A stretch of 64,000 bases of DNA, taken from the NCBI RefSeq assembly GCF_900324475.1, contig NZ_LT992502.1, positions 2,108,001 through 2,172,000 of the forward strand. The letters run 5' to 3'. This DNA is from Enterobacter bugandensis. GTDB lineage: Bacteria; Pseudomonadota; Gammaproteobacteria; Enterobacterales; Enterobacteriaceae. Positions 27,851 to 36,654 of the stretch are shown here, piece after piece; the stretch's first letter is position 1, and the number at the start of each line of letters is the position of its first letter. The notes below the pieces were generated by a model, which was not told the DNA's origin, made no database searches, and saw only the letters and a list, made by a program, of their open reading frames with translations. The position numbers were made by a program, and so were the translations under genes.

Positions 27851-30289
27851 TTACACCTTCTCAATCTGTACCAGATTGGTGTGCTGCGGGTTGCCTTTTG
27901 CCAGCGGTGACGGGCGGTGCGTGGTCAGGGTGTTGATACACGAGCCGTGGTCGATACGATCGCCATTCATATTGGCATCGTGCCAGGCTCCCTGGCCCAT
28001 AGCGCTTACGCCTGGCATGATGCGCGGCGTGACTTTCGCTTCTATTCTCACCTCACCGCGATCGTTAAAGACGCGCACCGTATCGCCGTTTTTAATGCCA
28101 CGCTTCGCGGCATCAACGGGATTCAGCCAGACCTCCTGGCGGCAGGCCGCTTGCAGCACGTCGACGTTACCGTAACTCGAGTGGGTGCGGGCTTTAAAAT
28201 GGAAGCCAAACAGCTGCAGCGGGAACTGCGCGCGCTCGGGCGCATCCCAGCCGTCAAAGGTGGATGCATAGACGGGCAGCGGGCTGATGGTCTCATCTTT
28301 TGCCAGCTCCCAGGTCGCCGCAATATCAGCCAGCTTGCTGGAATAAATTTCAATCTTGCCTGAGGGCGTTTTAAGCGGGTTGGCTTCCGGGTTCTCGCGG
28401 AATTTTTTATAGGCCACAAAGTGTCCGTTCGGATCTTTGCGCTTATAGATGCCCATTTTTTTCAGCTCGTCATAGGACGGCAGTGTGGGATCTTTTGCGA
28501 GCATTTTGGCATACAGATACTGCAGCCACTCTTCCTGCGTTCGCCCTTCGGTAAATTTCTGATGGATATCCGGTCCGAGGCGTTTCGCCACTTCGCTCAT
28601 GATCCAGTAGATAGGCTTGCGCTCAAACTTCGGCGCGGTCACGGGCTGGAGAAAAATCAGGTAACCCATGTTCCCGGCGTAATCGTTAGGGATAATGTCT
28701 TCCTGCTCGACGGTCATTAAATCTGGCAGCAGGATATCGGCGTATTTCGCCGATGAGGTCATAAAGTTGTCGATCACCACGATGGTTTCGCACTTGCTTT
28801 CGTCCTGCAGAATATCGTGGGTTTTATTGATATCGGAGTGCTGGTTAATAATGGTGTTGCCCGCGTAGTTCCAGATGAACTTAATTGGCACGTCCAGCTT
28901 ATCTTTACCGCGCACCCCGTCGCGCAGAGCGGTCATTTCCGGGCCGCGGGCGATGGCGTCCGTCCAGCTGAAGCAGGAAATTTGCGTTTTGACCGGGTTT
29001 TCCGGCAGCGGCATACGTTCGATAGTGATGGTGTAGGTCGACTCACGGGCGCCGCTGTTGCCGCCGTTGATCCCCACGTTGCCGGTCAGAATCGGCAGCA
29101 TCGCGATGGCGCGGGAGGTCAGTTCACCGTTCGCCTGACGCTGTGGTCCCCAGCCCTGGCAGATATAGGCCGGCTTCGCGGATCCAATCTCGCGGGCCAG
29201 TTTAATGATGCGGTCTGCAGGAATGCCGGTGATGCGCGAGGCCCACTCCGGCGTTTTCGCCGTGTTGTCCTCACCCTGGCCGAGAATATACGCTTTATAG
29301 TGACCATTCGCGGGGGCACCTTCCGGCAGCGTTTTTTCATCGTAGCCAACGCAGTATTTGTCCAGGAACGGCTTGTCAACCAGGTTTTCGTCGATCAATA
29401 CCCAGGCAATCCCCGCCACCAGGGCGGCATCGGTACCCGGACGGATCGGGATCCACTCGTCTTCGCGTCCGGCTGCCGTATCGGTGTAGCGCGGGTCGAT
29501 GACAATCATGCGTGCGTTAGAACGCTCGCGGGCCTGCTCCAGATAGTAAGTAATCCCGCCGCCGCTCATGCGCGTTTCCGCCGGGTTATTGCCGAACATC
29601 ACCACCAGTTTGGTATTTTCGATATCCGAGGTGCTGTTGCCGTCATTGCTGCCGTAGGTATAAGGCATCGCGCAGGCGATTTGCGCCGTGCTGTAGGTGC
29701 CGTAGTGGCTCAGGAAACCGCCGTAGCAGTTCATCAGGCGCGCCACCAGCGAAGCGTAAGGGGAGGAGCGGGTGATATTGCCGCCGACAATCCCGGAGGA
29801 GTAATTAATATACACCGCTTCGTTGCCGTACTTACTGACCACGTCTTTCAGGCTGGCGGTGATGGCGCTCAGCGCTTCGTCCCAGCTGATGCGCTCGAAC
29901 TTGCCTTCACCCCGCTTACCCACGCGTTTCATCGGGTAGTTCAGACGGTCAGGGTGGTTGATGCGGCGGCGAATGGAGCGCCCGCGCAGGCAGGCCCGCA
30001 CCTGGTGATTGCCGTAGATATCCTCACCGGTGTTATCCGTTTCGACCCAGTACACTTCGTCATCGCGGACGTGCAGACGCAGCGCACAGCGGCTGCCGCA
30101 GTTGACCGAACAGGCGCCCCAGACCACTTTATCTTCTGCCGGTTTCATTGCATTTTGTACCGCGGCTGCGGCGCTTTTCAGTCCAAAAGGCAACGAAATT
30201 CCGCCAGCGGCAAGCGCCAGAGAACCTATCGCCGTAGATTTCACGAGTGTTCGACGGCTAATCCCGCCGTGATGTTCGATATCGGACAT
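27851..30289 (-). CDS. ynfE: YnfE/YnfF-type molybdoenzyme, Tat-exported catalytic subunit
   Basis: DmsA-like molybdopterin oxidoreductase of 812 residues, exported by Tat. In E. coli the Ynf enzymes reduce selenate and probably S- or N-oxides. The signal contains SRRTLVKS with a hydrophobic stretch to about residue 43. The Fe-S motif C-x3-C-x3-C is at CSVNCGSRC, with the fourth Cys in RACLRG, so an FS0 cluster is expected. HYGTYSTAQI offers the Ser ligand region, and molybdopterin-binding repeats follow to the end. YnfE and YnfF are too similar to separate here. The B and C subunits usually encoded downstream are missing. Confidence 0.9.
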   Translation of the reverse strand: MSDIEHHGGISRRTLVKSTAIGSLALAAGGISLPFGLKSAAAAVQNAMKPAEDKVVWGACSVNCGSRCALRLHVRDDEVYWVETDNTGEDIYGNHQVRACLRGRSIRRRINHPDRLNYPMKRVGKRGEGKFERISWDEALSAITASLKDVVSKYGNEAVYINYSSGIVGGNITRSSPYASLVARLMNCYGGFLSHYGTYSTAQIACAMPYTYGSNDGNSTSDIENTKLVVMFGNNPAETRMSGGGITYYLEQARERSNARMIVIDPRYTDTAAGREDEWIPIRPGTDAALVAGIAWVLIDENLVDKPFLDKYCVGYDEKTLPEGAPANGHYKAYILGQGEDNTAKTPEWASRITGIPADRIIKLAREIGSAKPAYICQGWGPQRQANGELTSRAIAMLPILTGNVGINGGNSGARESTYTITIERMPLPENPVKTQISCFSWTDAIARGPEMTALRDGVRGKDKLDVPIKFIWNYAGNTIINQHSDINKTHDILQDESKCETIVVIDNFMTSSAKYADILLPDLMTVEQEDIIPNDYAGNMGYLIFLQPVTAPKFERKPIYWIMSEVAKRLGPDIHQKFTEGRTQEEWLQYLYAKMLAKDPTLPSYDELKKMGIYKRKDPNGHFVAYKKFRENPEANPLKTPSGKIEIYSSKLADIAATWELAKDETISPLPVYASTFDGWDAPERAQFPLQLFGFHFKARTHSSYGNVDVLQAACRQEVWLNPVDAAKRGIKNGDTVRVFNDRGEVRIEAKVTPRIMPGVSAMGQGAWHDANMNGDRIDHGSCINTLTTHRPSPLAKGNPQHTNLVQIEKV

Positions 30290-30420
30290 GGCTCACCCCA
30301 CCATTGTGATTACATATTATTTTTCCCGAAACGATAACCGGGCTAATGATGGGGTGAGTGTTACTTATTTGGAGGTATTAAATATTAATCCTTGTCAAAT
30401 CAAAGGGGATTGACGGTGAT

Positions 30421-30714
30421 TTACTGAGGTTCAGCCGGTGCATTATCCTGATTGCCGGCCACCGCCCCGCTGCCCGTACGGGTGTACAAAATTTTAAAGG
30501 TGTCGTTGGCACAGTGGCCCACCACCTGAGCGTCCGGCTGGTCAGCCTGATCGTTCGGCACAATGTTCAGCGTAAAACCTGACTCCGGCACGCCGTTGTT
30601 GATGATCTTCTGCTGAATGTCGCTTTTCACGCGCTCGCAGGAGTCCGGTGCCGCCAGCGCGGCCGTTGAGGCACTCATTAACAGCAGGGCGGTAATCCAG
30701 GGTAACCGTTTCAT
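30421..30714 (-). CDS. ynfD: DUF1161 periplasmic protein YnfD
   Basis: Small secreted protein of 97 residues; function unknown. A clear signal peptide (MKRLPWITALLLMSASTAALA) is followed by APDSCERVKSDIQQKIINNGVPESGFTLNIVP, the DUF1161 core, with two Cys (CERV and GHCANDTFK) that could pair in the periplasm. The tail is low in complexity. AAGGAG precedes ATG 30714. It sits upstream of the ynfE-type gene and is divergent from ynfC, as in E. coli. Confidence 0.9.
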   Translation of the reverse strand: MKRLPWITALLLMSASTAALAAPDSCERVKSDIQQKIINNGVPESGFTLNIVPNDQADQPDAQVVGHCANDTFKILYTRTGSGAVAGNQDNAPAEPQ

Positions 30715-30819
30715 CTGTAGCTCCTTTTCTCTGTGTAGAGATTAATTTTAGCAGGCTTCGTGTAAACAACTGTATTTGCTAATATGATTGGGAATAATCT
30801 CTCTGTATTGGTAAAGAAT

Positions 30820-31530
30820 GTGAAGAAATATGCAGCGATAACGCTCCTGGCAGCTACTCTCGCAGGGTGTGATAACAACTCCGCGCCGCTGTCGTTTACG
30901 CCCGAGATGGCGAGTTTTTCGAACGAATTTGATTTCGACCCTCTTCGCGGCCCGGTCAAGGATTTTACCCAGACGCTGTTCAACGAGAAGGGTGAAGTGT
31001 CCAAACGAGTCACCGGCACTGTGTCGGCGGAAGGGTGTTTCGATACGCTGGAGCTGCACGACCTGGAGGCTAACACGGGCGTAGCGCTGGTGCTGGATGC
31101 CAACTACTACATCGATGCAGAAACCCAGCAGCGTAAGGTGAAGCTGCAGGGCAAATGCCAGCTGGCCGAACTGCCGTCAGCTGGGGTGACGTGGGATACC
31201 GACGACAACGGCTTCGTGGTGGCCGCACATGGTAAAGAGATGGAGGTGAAGTACCGCTACGATGCGGATGGCTACCCGCTGGGCAAAACCACCGTCTCCG
31301 GGGATCAGCATTTATCGGTACAGTCGACGCCGTCTAAGGATCTGCGCAAAAGAATGGATTACTCGGCCGTGAGCCTGTTAAACGATAAGCCGCTGGGCAA
31401 CGTGACGCAGAGCTGCGACTACGATCGCCACAATAACCCGGTGAGCTGCGATCTGACGATCACGGACGACAGCGTCAAACCCGCCGTTGAGCGCAAGTAC
31501 ACCATCAAAAACACGATTGAGTATTACTGA
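30820..31530 (+). CDS. ynfC: UPF0257 lipoprotein YnfC
   Basis: Lipoprotein of unknown function. GTG 30820 gives 236 residues, the E. coli length, and a proper lipoprotein signal (VKKYAAITLLAATLAGC, Cys17). An ATG at 30784 would add 12 residues without a ribosome site. The stretch LSFTPEMASFSNEFDFDPLRGPVKDFTQTLFNEKGEV is nearly identical to E. coli. The C terminus reads AVERKYTIKNTIEYY. It is divergent from ynfD and convergent with speG. Confidence 0.9.
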   Translation: MKKYAAITLLAATLAGCDNNSAPLSFTPEMASFSNEFDFDPLRGPVKDFTQTLFNEKGEVSKRVTGTVSAEGCFDTLELHDLEANTGVALVLDANYYIDAETQQRKVKLQGKCQLAELPSAGVTWDTDDNGFVVAAHGKEMEVKYRYDADGYPLGKTTVSGDQHLSVQSTPSKDLRKRMDYSAVSLLNDKPLGNVTQSCDYDRHNNPVSCDLTITDDSVKPAVERKYTIKNTIEYY

Positions 31531-31536
31531 GAATGA

Positions 31537-31560
31537 AACCGCGCAGGCTACTGCGCGGTT
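31537..31560. terminator. bidirectional terminator between ynfC and speG
   Basis: AACCGCGCAG-GCTA-CTGCGCGGTT is a perfect 10-bp stem. Its right arm overlaps the last codons of speG. Confidence 0.8.
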
Positions 31561-32108
31561 GGTTTCAGCAGGCTGGCACCTGACGGCTTGTGACCGGCCA
31601 GATGCTGATGCTGGAAAATGCACATGCGGATGGTATTCCGGTATTCACCATTGATAAAGAACTCATGAATCAGCTCGCCTTCTACCATAAAGCCCAGCTT
31701 GCGGTAGATATGGATCGCTTTTTCGTTCTCTTTATCCACGATCAGATAAAGCTTGTAGAGATTAAGGACGTTGAATCCGTAATCCATCGCCAGCTTCGCC
31801 GCCCGGGAGGCCAGGCCTTTCCCCTGGTGCTCCGGCGAAATAATGATCTGGAACTCCGCCCGGCGGTGAACATGGTTGATCTCAACCAGCTCCACCAGCC
31901 CGGCTTTGTCGCCTTCACACTCCACCACAAAACGACGCTCGCTCTGATCGTGAATGTGCTTGTCGTAAAGATCCGACAGCTCGACAAAGGCCTCGTACGG
32001 CTCTTCGAACCAGTAGCGCATCACGCTGGCGTTATTGTCGAGCTGGTGGACAAAGCGCAGGTCTTCACGCTCCAGCGGCCGGAGTTTTACGTCACAGGGC
32101 GCCGACAT
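31548..32108 (-). CDS. speG: spermidine N1-acetyltransferase SpeG
   Basis: GNAT acetyltransferase that detoxifies excess spermidine (and spermine) with acetyl-CoA. The 186 residues equal E. coli Spe[36 protein letters not shown] is the family start. The acetyl-CoA loop reads [29 protein letters not shown] 32108 shares one base with the ynfB stop (TAATG), so translation is probably coupled. With puuA and puuP it is one of two polyamine functions in this window. Confidence 0.96.
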   Translation of the reverse strand: MSAPCDVKLRPLEREDLRFVHQLDNNASVMRYWFEEPYEAFVELSDLYDKHIHDQSERRFVVECEGDKAGLVELVEINHVHRRAEFQIIISPEHQGKGLASRAAKLAMDYGFNVLNLYKLYLIVDKENEKAIHIYRKLGFMVEGELIHEFFINGEYRNTIRMCIFQHQHLAGHKPSGASLLKPTAQ

Positions 32109-32446
32109 TATGGGGCTACCGTACGACCAGTGCGGCGATCCAGGCAGCGCAGGGTGTTCGGCTCCCAGTAGGCATTGACGTTCGCACTTTGCTGACACTT
32201 ATCGCGTGCGTCAAAGGCGACATCTTCTTTGTCCCATTCTTTTTCAGCACGTTTGTTGACCTTCTGACGAAGGCTGCGGGTGTCATTCCATTGTTCTTTG
32301 TCCATCGCGGCGTTCTGGCGGCTTTGCGCGCTGTCACCAGACTCAATAATGAGCTTGCTGGTTTCCGCTGTCGCAGAGGCGGCAAAGGCGAACGATGACA
32401 GCGCCAGCAGGGCTGTCAGACAAAGGCGTTTGCTTAATGTAGTCAT
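32108..32446 (-). CDS. ynfB: UPF0482 protein YnfB
   Basis: Small exported protein of unknown function, 112 residues. The signal peptide [27 protein letters not shown] is cut near residue 27. The mature part is hydrophilic, with two Cys (KCQQSA and TLRCLDRR). AAGGA lies before ATG 32446; the frame runs 25 codons further upstream but without a ribosome site. E. coli has ynfA next to it on the rspA side; here 297 bases without ynfA separate it from rspA. Confidence 0.92.
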   Translation of the reverse strand: MTTLSKRLCLTALLALSSFAFAASATAETSKLIIESGDSAQSRQNAAMDKEQWNDTRSLRQKVNKRAEKEWDKEDVAFDARDKCQQSANVNAYWEPNTLRCLDRRTGRTVAP

Positions 32447-32672
32447 AGCGTTTCCTTTTAAATGGGTGCAGATGAGCAAGTTTCCCCGTTCAGATTCTAC
32501 ACCAAAGAGCAATAACGGCATACCCGCGACACGGGTATGGAAAAGTAAAAGATATCTTCAGGTACGCTGCCTAAATGAATCGTCACCTGAAGTGAAACAG
32601 GCACAAAATGATGGGTTTTAGGGGGACGAGCAGGCGACCGTTTTTGTGATCGTTAGCCGATTTTATGATCAT

Positions 32673-32689
32673 CATACTTGTATGGTAGT
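32673..32689 (+). promoter_or_regulatory. candidate RspR operator upstream of rspA
   Basis: CATAC-TT-GTATG (32673-32684) is an inverted repeat of FadR/GntR type. It runs on into TATGGTAGTT, which resembles a motif before rspR itself (39837-39850). It lies 60 bases before the rspA start. Confidence 0.45.
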
Positions 32690-32743
32690 TATATGAGTGG
32701 GTAAATTTCCGTCATCACAACGAACGATGTAAGGAAAGGAATT

Positions 32744-33958
32744 ATGAAGATTGTCGCGGCTGACGTGTTTGTTACCTGCCCGGGGCGGAACTTTGTCACC
32801 CTTAAAATCACTACCGATGAAGGGATCGTTGGCCTCGGTGACGCCACGCTGAACGGGCGTGAGCTCTCCGTTGCTTCCTACCTGAAAGATCACCTCTGCC
32901 CGCAGCTGATTGGCCGCGACGCGCACCGTATCGAAGATATCTGGCAATTCTTCTATAAGGGCGCCTACTGGCGCCGCGGGCCGGTCACCATGTCGGCAAT
33001 TTCCGCCGTGGATATGGCGCTCTGGGACATCAAAGCCAAAGCGGCCAATATGCCGCTCTATCAGCTGCTGGGCGGCGCATCCCGTGAGGGCGTAATGGTC
33101 TACTGCCACACCACCGGGCACACCATTGACGACGTGCTGGAAGATTACGCCCGCCATAAGGAGATGGGCTTTAAGGCGATCCGCGTCCAGTGCGGCGTGC
33201 CGGGTATGAAAACCACCTACGGCATGGCTAAAGGGAAGGGGTTGGCCTACGAGCCCGCCACCAAAGGCGACTGGCCGGAAGAGCAGCTCTGGTCCACCGA
33301 GAAATACCTCGATTTCACGCCAAAACTGTTTGACGCGGTGCGCAGTAAATTTGGCTTCAATGAGCATCTCCTGCATGACATGCACCACCGCCTGACGCCC
33401 ATCGAAGCGGCGCGCTTCGGCAAGAGTATCGAAGCGTTCCGCATGTTCTGGATGGAAGACCCAACGCCTGCGGAAAACCAGGAGTGCTTCCGCCTGATCC
33501 GCCAGCATACCGTCACGCCAATTGCGGTGGGCGAGGTGTTCAACAGCATCTGGGACTGCAAGCAGCTTATTGAAGAGCAGCTTATCGACTATATCCGCAC
33601 CACTATCACCCATGCGGGGGGGATCACCGGGATGCGCCGCATCGCGGACTTCGCGTCGCTCTATCAGGTGCGTACCGGCTCGCACGGCCCGTCCGATCTG
33701 TCGCCGATCTGCCACGCGGCCGCGCTGCATTTCGACCTGTGGGTGCCGAACTTCGGCGTGCAGGAATATATGGGATACTCCGAACAGATGCTGGAAGTCT
33801 TCCCGCACAGCTGGCGCTTTGATAACGGCTATATGCACCCGGGCGAGAAGCCGGGGCTGGGCATTGAGTTTGATGAAAAGCTGGCGGCGAAATACCCGTA
33901 CGATCCGGCCTATCTGCCGGTGGCCCGTCTCGAAGACGGCACGCTGTGGAACTGGTAA
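32744..33958 (+). CDS. rspA: mannonate dehydratase-like protein RspA
   Basis: Enolase-superfamily sugar-acid dehydratase of the ManD group, 404 residues as in E. coli RspA. Family members dehydrate D-mannonate (some also D-gluconate) to 2-keto-3-deoxy acids, often slowly. The N-terminal capping domain has [39 protein letters not shown]. The barrel carries acidic metal ligands in [18 protein letters not shown] and AVGEVF, and [28 protein letters not shown] near the end. AAGGAAAGGA precedes ATG 32744. It is the first gene of a likely rspAB-ydfJ-ydfI group. Confidence 0.94.
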   Translation: MKIVAADVFVTCPGRNFVTLKITTDEGIVGLGDATLNGRELSVASYLKDHLCPQLIGRDAHRIEDIWQFFYKGAYWRRGPVTMSAISAVDMALWDIKAKAANMPLYQLLGGASREGVMVYCHTTGHTIDDVLEDYARHKEMGFKAIRVQCGVPGMKTTYGMAKGKGLAYEPATKGDWPEEQLWSTEKYLDFTPKLFDAVRSKFGFNEHLLHDMHHRLTPIEAARFGKSIEAFRMFWMEDPTPAENQECFRLIRQHTVTPIAVGEVFNSIWDCKQLIEEQLIDYIRTTITHAGGITGMRRIADFASLYQVRTGSHGPSDLSPICHAAALHFDLWVPNFGVQEYMGYSEQMLEVFPHSWRFDNGYMHPGEKPGLGIEFDEKLAAKYPYDPAYLPVARLEDGTLWNW

Positions 33959-33972
33959 CCGAGGAGCGAACG

Positions 33973-34992
33973 ATGAAAAGCGTAGTGATTCAACAGCCGA
34001 ACCAGCTGGTGATTGAAGAGCGTCCGCGCCCGGAGCCAGGCGCAGGGGAAGTCCGCGTCAAAATCAAGCTGGCCGGGATCTGCGGGTCAGACAGCCACAT
34101 CTACCGCGGGCATAATCCGTTTGCAAAATATCCGCGCGTGATTGGCCACGAGTTTTTTGGCACGATCGACGCCGTGGGCGAGGGCGTAGAACCGTCCCGG
34201 TTAGGGGAGCGCGTTTCGGTGGATCCGGTGATCAGCTGCGGGCACTGCTACCCGTGCTCCGTCGGCAAGCCTAACGTCTGCACCTCGCTGGTGGTGCTGG
34301 GCGTCCACCGCGACGGCGGATTCAGCGAATATGCCGCCGTGCCCGCTAAAAATGCCTGGCGCATCCCGGATGCGATCCCGGATAAACACGCCGTGATGGT
34401 TGAACCTTTCACCATTGCCGCCAACGTGACGGGGCAGGCTAGCCCTACCGAACAGGACGTTGCGCTGATCTACGGTGCAGGGCCGATGGGACTGGTCACC
34501 GTACAGGCACTGAAGGGCGTCTACAACGTGAAGCAGGTTATCGTCGTCGACAGAATCAATGAGCGTCTGGCCATGGCCCAGCGCAGCGGCGCGGACTGGG
34601 TCTTTAATAACGGCGAAACGTCGCTGCAGGCCGCGCTGGACGAAAAAGGCATCAAGCCGACGCTGATTATTGATGCCGCCTGTCATCCGTCGATTTTGCA
34701 GGAGGCGGTCACCCTGGCTTCCCCGGCGGCGCGCATCGTGCTGATGGGCTTCTCCAGCGAGCCGAGCCAGATAGCCCAGCAGGGGATTACCGGTAAAGAG
34801 TTGGCGATCTTCTCCTCGCGCCTCAATGCCAACAAATTCCCGGTCGTCATCGACTGGCTTGAAAAAGGGCTGATCGACCCGGAAAAACTGATCACCCATA
34901 CCTTTGACTATCACCATGTAACAGACGCCATCGAACTGTTTGAAAAAGACCAGCGGCAGTGCTGCAAGGTTTTACTGACGTTCGGGCAATAA
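33973..34992 (+). CDS. rspB: zinc-type alcohol dehydrogenase RspB
   Basis: MDR-family zinc dehydrogenase of 339 residues, the E. coli RspB length. It probably oxidises a secondary hydroxyl of a sugar acid; relatives act on L-gulonate or L-galactonate. Catalytic zinc ligands are in GICGSDSHIYRGH and GHEFFG. Structural zinc cysteines are in DPVISCGHCYPCSVGKPNVC, and the NAD(P) site is GAGPMGLVTVQALKG. I chose ATG 33973 (GAGGAG at six bases). It starts 14 bases after rspA. Confidence 0.94.
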   Translation: MKSVVIQQPNQLVIEERPRPEPGAGEVRVKIKLAGICGSDSHIYRGHNPFAKYPRVIGHEFFGTIDAVGEGVEPSRLGERVSVDPVISCGHCYPCSVGKPNVCTSLVVLGVHRDGGFSEYAAVPAKNAWRIPDAIPDKHAVMVEPFTIAANVTGQASPTEQDVALIYGAGPMGLVTVQALKGVYNVKQVIVVDRINERLAMAQRSGADWVFNNGETSLQAALDEKGIKPTLIIDAACHPSILQEAVTLASPAARIVLMGFSSEPSQIAQQGITGKELAIFSSRLNANKFPVVIDWLEKGLIDPEKLITHTFDYHHVTDAIELFEKDQRQCCKVLLTFGQ

Positions 34993-35007
34993 CCCTACAC
35001 GCGGTTA

Positions 35008-35029
35008 AGAGCCCGCGAAGACGGGCTCT
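35008..35029 (+). terminator. hairpin between rspB and ydfJ
   Basis: AGAGCCCG-N6-CGGGCTCT has no T-run. It is more likely an attenuating or mRNA-stabilising stem than a full terminator. Confidence 0.5.
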
Positions 35030-35065
35030 CAGTGGTACGCATCTTACCTTTTAGAGATAGCCATT

Positions 35066-36433
35066 ATGACGCAAGCACAACCTCAAAGAACCACCTCAGA
35101 TCTGGTGAAAGCCGCCGTCTCCGGCTGGCTGGGCACCGCGCTGGAGTTTATGGATTTCCAGCTCTACTCGCTGGGGGCGGCGCTGGTATTTCATGAAATC
35201 TTCTTCCCGGAACAGTCGGCCGCGATGGCGCTGATTCTGGCGATGGGAACCTACGGCGCGGGCTACATCGCGCGTATCGTCGGGGCCTTTATCTTCGGCA
35301 GAATGGGCGACAGCATTGGCCGTAAAAAGGTGCTGTTTATCACCATCACCATGATGGGGATCTGCACCACGCTGATTGGCGTGCTGCCGACCTACGCGCA
35401 GATCGGCATTTTTGCGCCCGTACTGCTGGTGACGCTGCGTATCATTCAGGGGCTGGGCGCCGGGGCGGAGATCTCCGGGGCCGGGACCATGCTGGCGGAG
35501 TACGCCCCGAAAGGGAAACGCGGCATCATCTCCTCGCTGGTGGCGATGGGGACTAACTGCGGGACGCTGAGCGCCACGGCGATCTGGGCCATTATGTTCT
35601 TCGCCCTCGATCGTGAACAACTGCTCGCCTGGGGCTGGCGCGTGCCGTTCCTTGCCAGCGTCGTGGTGATGATCTTTGCCATCTGGCTGCGAATGAACCT
35701 CAAGGAGAGCCCGGTCTTTGAGAAAGTAAACGATGCAGAAACCGTGCAGCCGGACACCTCGCTGGGTTCAATGGTGAAAAGTAAATCCTTCTGGCTGGCG
35801 ACCGGCCTGCGTTTCGGTCAGGCGGGCAACTCGGGGCTGATCCAGACCTTCCTCGCGGGCTATCTGGTCCAGACGCTGCTGTTCGATAAAGCGATTCCTA
35901 CCGACGCGCTGATGATAAGTTCCATTCTCGGGTTTATCTCCATCCCGCTGCTGGGCTGGCTTTCCGACAAAGTGGGGCGCAGGCTGCCGTACATTATCCT
36001 CAATTTCTCCGCCATTATTCTGGCGTACCCGATGCTGTCGATTATCGTCGATAAGAGCTATGCGCCGGGGACAATCATGCTCTCGATCATCGTTATCCAT
36101 AACTTCGCCGTGCTGGGGCTGTTTGCGCTGGAAAATATCACCATGGCGGAGATGTTTGGCTCGCGAAATCGCTTTACCCGTATGGCTATCTCCAAGGAGG
36201 CGGGCGGTCTGGTGGCGGTGGGCTTTGGCCCGGTACTGGCGGGGATTTTCTGCAATATGACGGGTTCCTGGTGGCCGATTGTAGCCATGCTGGTGGCTTA
36301 TTCCGTGATTGGGCTGGTTTCGGCGTTCCTGATGCCGGAAGTCCGCGACCGCGACCTCAGCGCGGCTGAAGATGCCGCCGAGGCCGCGCCGAAAGAGCGC
36401 GTGGGTTACGGCGCGGTTTCCACGCGACGCTAG
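35066..36433 (+). CDS. ydfJ: MHS-family MFS transporter YdfJ, intact
   Basis: Metabolite/proton symporter of the MHS group, 455 residues with twelve predicted helices. Motifs include FMDFQLYSLGAALVFHEIFFP, the loop 2-3 signature GRMGDSIGRKKVLFITI, LRIIQGLGAGAEISGAG and LGWLSDKVGRRLP. The likely substrate is the sugar acid handled by RspA, RspB and YdfI (inference). In E. coli K-12 this locus is separated from rspAB by the Qin prophage. Here the gene is complete and 73 bases from rspB. Confidence 0.9.
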   Translation: MTQAQPQRTTSDLVKAAVSGWLGTALEFMDFQLYSLGAALVFHEIFFPEQSAAMALILAMGTYGAGYIARIVGAFIFGRMGDSIGRKKVLFITITMMGICTTLIGVLPTYAQIGIFAPVLLVTLRIIQGLGAGAEISGAGTMLAEYAPKGKRGIISSLVAMGTNCGTLSATAIWAIMFFALDREQLLAWGWRVPFLASVVVMIFAIWLRMNLKESPVFEKVNDAETVQPDTSLGSMVKSKSFWLATGLRFGQAGNSGLIQTFLAGYLVQTLLFDKAIPTDALMISSILGFISIPLLGWLSDKVGRRLPYIILNFSAIILAYPMLSIIVDKSYAPGTIMLSIIVIHNFAVLGLFALENITMAEMFGSRNRFTRMAISKEAGGLVAVGFGPVLAGIFCNMTGSWWPIVAMLVAYSVIGLVSAFLMPEVRDRDLSAAEDAAEAAPKERVGYGAVSTRR

Positions 36434-36540
36434 CGGTTTATATCTTTCGTGACTTATCACACAACTTTTTGTTTATGTCACACCACCTGAGCAAAAGTTA
36501 ATATAAATCAAAAACTCAAACGGCAGTATCAGTATGGTTG

Positions 36541-36578
36541 ATGGCAGTAATTTTTTACCCCGACTGCCATTCTAGTTG
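36541..36578 (+). promoter_or_regulatory. candidate operator upstream of ydfI
   Basis: ATGGCAGT (36541-36548) and ACTGCCAT (36563-36570) form an 8-bp inverted repeat. The second arm runs into TGCCATTCTAGTTG (36565-36578), which recurs with one change before the usp gene at 38602-38615. Confidence 0.45.
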
Positions 36579-36654
36579 GTGTAGTCAGCAGGCGCTGCCG
36601 CTCTGGACTGGGGGCGGCAGCGATCCACAGCTTTCTAATTAGCGAGTCTTAATC

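Noticed and set aside
28817..30337. A 506-codon open frame antisense to the ynfE-type gene
   Set aside because: It is a shadow of a well-supported molybdoenzyme and has no ribosome site or recognisable domain.
30361..30420. Possible FNR site upstream of the ynfE-type gene
   Set aside because: Only the half-site TTGAT is present (TTGATTTGACAAGG); the second arm fails and no suitably spaced -10 follows.
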